Shown: positions 7,097 through 9,438 of the stretch, piece after piece
Position numbering within the stretch: position 1 is the stretch's first letter
Layout of the letters: the number at the start of each line of letters is the position of its first letter
Notes under the pieces: generated by a model
What the model was told of the DNA's origin: nothing
Seen by the model: the letters and a program-made list of their open reading frames with translations, nothing else
Database searches by the model: none
Program-made: the position numbers and the translations under genes
From: an uncultured beta proteobacterium
GTDB taxonomy: Bacteria > Pseudomonadota > Gammaproteobacteria > Burkholderiales > Burkholderiaceae
Length of the DNA stretch: 9,438 bases
Assembly: GCA_903843315.1 (NCBI GenBank)
Contig: CAIMPQ010000165.1
Span: 1 to 9,438 of the forward strand
Reading direction: 5' to 3'

Positions 7097-7165
7097 AGCC
7101 GCAAAGCAGCCAAGTATCAAAGCGAACAATTAACCTATTTTGTAATTATCTTTTTGGATTTCAAT

Positions 7166-8506
7166 ATGTCTTCAAAGCAGCAAGCTAAAGGTCGTAACGT
7201 AGTTGTCATTGGCACCCAGTGGGGTGATGAAGGCAAAGGTAAGGTAGTAGATTGGTTGACTGATCATGCGCAAGCAGTGGTTCGCTTCCAAGGTGGTCAC
7301 AATGCTGGCCACACCTTGATTATTGGTGACAAGAAAACCATCTTGCGTTTGATTCCATCGGGAATCATGCATAAAGAAGTGATCTGCTATATCGGTAACG
7401 GTGTCGTGTTGTCTCCAGAAGCCCTCTTTAAAGAGATTGGTGAGCTTGAGTTAGCCGGCTTAGATGTGCAGTCTCGCTTGAAGATTTCTGAAGCAGCTAC
7501 TTTAATTCTGCCGTACCACGTCGCTATTGACCATGCACGTGAAAAGAAACGGGGCGAAGCAAAGATTGGCACTACAGGTCGCGGTATTGGCCCAGCTTAT
7601 GAAGATAAGGTAGCCCGCCGTGCATTGCGTGTACAAGATTTGTTTTACCCAGAAAAGTTTGCTGAGCAATTGCGCGAGAATTTGGAATACCACAATTTCA
7701 TGCTCACAAATTACTATGGTGCAGAACCCGTAAATTATGAAAAGACTTTGACAGAAGCGATGTCTTATGCAGAACGTCTCAAACCCATGGTGGTGGATGT
7801 CTCTAGCGCTTTGTATGCTGCTGAACAAGCGGGTAAAAATTTGCTGTTTGAAGGTGCTCAGGGCACCTTGCTTGATATCGATCATGGAACCTATCCCTAT
7901 GTCACCTCGAGTAACTGCGTAGCGGGTAATGCTGCAGCTGGCTCTGGAGTGGGCCCTGATTCTTTGCAATATATCTTGGGTATTACGAAGGCCTATTGCA
8001 CACGTGTTGGCGCAGGTCCATTCCCAAGTGAACTGTATGACCATGACAATCCTGCCAAGCAAGACCCAATCGGCATTCGTTTGGCCGAGGTGGGTAAAGA
8101 GTTTGGATCAGTCACTGGTCGCCCACGTCGCACGGGTTGGTTGGATGCGGCTGCATTGAAGCGCTCTATTCAGATTAATGGTCTTTCTGGCTTATGCATC
8201 ACCAAGCTAGATGTCCTTGATGGCTTTGAAACTATTCGCCTTTGCGTTGGTTATAACCTCGATGGCCAGAAATTGGATGTCTTGCCACGCGGCGCAGAAT
8301 CTGTTGCCCGTTGCGAACCTATCTATGAAGATTTTCCAGGCTGGAAGGGCACCACCTTCGGTATCCGGGAATGGGACAAGCTGCCAATAGAGGCTCAGAA
8401 CTTCCTGCGCCGTATTGAAGCAGTGGCTGGGAAGCCAATTGCGATGGTCTCTACCGGCCCAGAGCGCGATGAAACCATCTTGCTCCAGCACCCATTTCAG
8501 GATTGA
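7166..8506 (+). CDS. purA: Adenylosuccinate synthetase PurA
   Basis: PurA makes adenylosuccinate from IMP and aspartate using GTP, the first committed step from IMP to AMP. From the ATG at 7166 the product has 446 residues. It carries QWGDEGKGK at 18-26 (Asp21 is the expected catalytic residue), GGHNAGHT at 43-50 (His49 the expected catalytic histidine), the IMP-binding TTGRGIGP at 136-143, EGAQGTLLDIDHGTYP from 229, the aspartate/GTP loop TGRPRRTGWLD from 317, and the guanine-binding TKLD at 346-349. All key residues I know are present. A TTG at 7154 in the same frame would add four residues; I prefer the ATG because GGA lies seven bases upstream of it and the sequence before it is AT-rich leader. 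The 69-bp gap after hisZ is AT-rich without a clear promoter or terminator. Confidence 0.97.
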   Translation: MSSKQQAKGRNVVVIGTQWGDEGKGKVVDWLTDHAQAVVRFQGGHNAGHTLIIGDKKTILRLIPSGIMHKEVICYIGNGVVLSPEALFKEIGELELAGLDVQSRLKISEAATLILPYHVAIDHAREKKRGEAKIGTTGRGIGPAYEDKVARRALRVQDLFYPEKFAEQLRENLEYHNFMLTNYYGAEPVNYEKTLTEAMSYAERLKPMVVDVSSALYAAEQAGKNLLFEGAQGTLLDIDHGTYPYVTSSNCVAGNAAAGSGVGPDSLQYILGITKAYCTRVGAGPFPSELYDHDNPAKQDPIGIRLAEVGKEFGSVTGRPRRTGWLDAAALKRSIQINGLSGLCITKLDVLDGFETIRLCVGYNLDGQKLDVLPRGAESVARCEPIYEDFPGWKGTTFGIREWDKLPIEAQNFLRRIEAVAGKPIAMVSTGPERDETILLQHPFQD

Positions 8507-8560
8507 TGGAAAATACCCAATTACCCATATTGATTAACTTTAGCTGAAGAAAATAAGAAC

Positions 8561-9438
8561 ATGACTGCGCGCACTACCTGTAATAGCCTTCAAGTGGCAA
8601 CTCCTCTGTATCGCTTTATCGAAGACAAAGTACTTCCTGGTACCGGCATTAAGAGCGCCGACTTTTGGAAGGGTTTTGATGAAATCGTTAAGGACTTAAC
8701 TCCAAAAAATGAAGCCTTACTGGCAAAACGTGATCGCTTGCAACTTGATTTGGATAAATGGCATCAAGCAAACCCAGGTCCAATCAAAGATATGCCTGCC
8801 TATCGCAAGTTCTTAAAAGAAATTGGCTACCTTGATGATGTCCCAGGAAAAGTCATTGGTACCACCAAGAATGTAGATGATGAATTAGCTTTGCAAGCGG
8901 GCCCGCAATTGGTGGTTCCGGTTCTCAATGCGCGCTACGCTTTAAATGCTGCTAACGCCCGTTGGGGTTCTTTGTATGATGCGCTTTACGGTACTGACGT
9001 TCTCTCCGAAGAAGATGGTGCCACTAAATCCGGCGCATACAACCCTATTCGGGGTGCAAAAGTAGTTGCTTACGCACGTAATTTCCTGGATCAATCTGCT
9101 CCTTTAGCCAAAGGTTCACATCGCGATGCAGTAGCCTATACGGTAGATGGTAACAAGCTGACCGTGAAGCTAAAAGATGGCAGTAGCACTGGTTTATCTG
9201 ATGAGAAACAATTCGTTGGTTACCAGGGCGATGCAACAGCACCAAGCTCTATCTTGCTTCGTAACAACGGCATTCATATTGATATCGAAATTAATAAAAA
9301 CAAAACCATTGGCTCTGGTGATCCTGCCGGTATCAATGACGTGGTGCTAGAAGCAGCGCTTTCTACTATTTTAGATTTGGAAGACTCTATTGCAGCAGTT
9401 GATGGTGATGATAAAGTCCTCGCTTACGAAAACTGGCT
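8561..9438 (+). CDS. glcB: Malate synthase G, N-terminal part (3' end outside window)
   Basis: Malate synthase G condenses glyoxylate with acetyl-CoA to malate, in the glyoxylate bypass or in glycolate use. The frame stays open from the ATG at 8561 to the right edge (292 codons of an expected 720 or so). The translation follows E. coli GlcB closely from memory: VLPGTGIKSADFW near 25-37, NPGPIKDMPAYRKFL near 70-85, QAGPQLVVPVLNARYALNAA from 112, RWGSLYDALYG after it, FVGYQGDATAPSSILLRNNGIH ending near 239, and DLEDSIAAVD at 272-281. The main active-site and magnesium-binding residues lie beyond the window edge, so activity cannot be judged. The start has only a weak purine-rich upstream stretch. 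It follows purA by 54 bp with no visible terminator. The function is unrelated to purA, so it may have its own promoter; TTGATG at 8503 with CATATT at 8526 is a weak candidate only. Confidence 0.96.
   Translation, partial: MTARTTCNSLQVATPLYRFIEDKVLPGTGIKSADFWKGFDEIVKDLTPKNEALLAKRDRLQLDLDKWHQANPGPIKDMPAYRKFLKEIGYLDDVPGKVIGTTKNVDDELALQAGPQLVVPVLNARYALNAANARWGSLYDALYGTDVLSEEDGATKSGAYNPIRGAKVVAYARNFLDQSAPLAKGSHRDAVAYTVDGNKLTVKLKDGSSTGLSDEKQFVGYQGDATAPSSILLRNNGIHIDIEINKNKTIGSGDPAGINDVVLEAALSTILDLEDSIAAVDGDDKVLAYENW

Noticed and set aside
7154..7165. TTG start for purA four codons upstream of the ATG
   Set aside because: The ATG at 7166 has a better-placed GGA upstream, and the four extra residues precede a typical PurA beginning.
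7502..8062. 186-codon open frame on the minus strand inside purA
   Set aside because: Antisense to conserved purA motifs; the product is rich in C, I and H with no recognisable family.
1..9438. A new multi-gene system, defence island, prophage or mobile element
   Set aside because: Every gene belongs to a known housekeeping family, spacing is tight, composition looks even by eye, and no transposase, integrase, terminal repeats or repeat-spacer array was seen.

Overview
The window is a dense block of housekeeping genes, all on the + strand, from a moderate-GC betaproteobacterium. The order bamB-der-hfq-hflX-hflK-hflC-hisZ-purA is typical of Burkholderiales. The hisZ gene between hflC and purA, the betaproteobacterial Hfq core and the fairly low GC point to a Polynucleobacter-like Burkholderiaceae member. 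The genus is an inference from gene order and general appearance, not from a database search.

Layout: the 3' part of bamB (outer-membrane protein assembly lipoprotein) runs off the left edge and overlaps der (double-GTPase ribosome assembly factor) by four bases. The only sizeable gap, 176 bp at 1878-2053, separates der from hfq. It holds a bulged hairpin, two small abutting palindromes, a weak promoter candidate and an A-rich leader ending in a strong Shine-Dalgarno sequence. After hfq the genes are packed tightly: hflX (ribosome-rescue GTPase), hflK and hflC (membrane SPFH partners of the FtsH protease), hisZ (regulatory subunit of ATP phosphoribosyltransferase) and purA (adenylosuccinate synthetase). 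hflX/hflK overlap by 11 bp, hflK/hflC share one base, and hflC/hisZ are 20 bp apart. After a further 54 bp comes the 5' part of glcB (malate synthase G), which runs off the right edge and has no stop in the window.

Functional themes: RNA and ribosome quality control (Der, Hfq, HflX), membrane protein quality control (BamB, HflK/HflC), and nucleotide/histidine metabolism (HisZ on the first step of histidine synthesis from ATP and PRPP, PurA on the IMP-to-AMP branch). GlcB uses glyoxylate and is metabolically unrelated to its neighbours.

I found no mobile element, CRISPR array, tRNA or rRNA gene, toxin-antitoxin pair, defence island or clear intrinsic terminator. Nothing looks like a new multi-gene system. 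The points most worth a second look are the missing canonical start codon ahead of the conserved HflX N-terminus, the structured der-hfq intergenic region with its A-rich hfq leader, and the long low-complexity tails on HflK.
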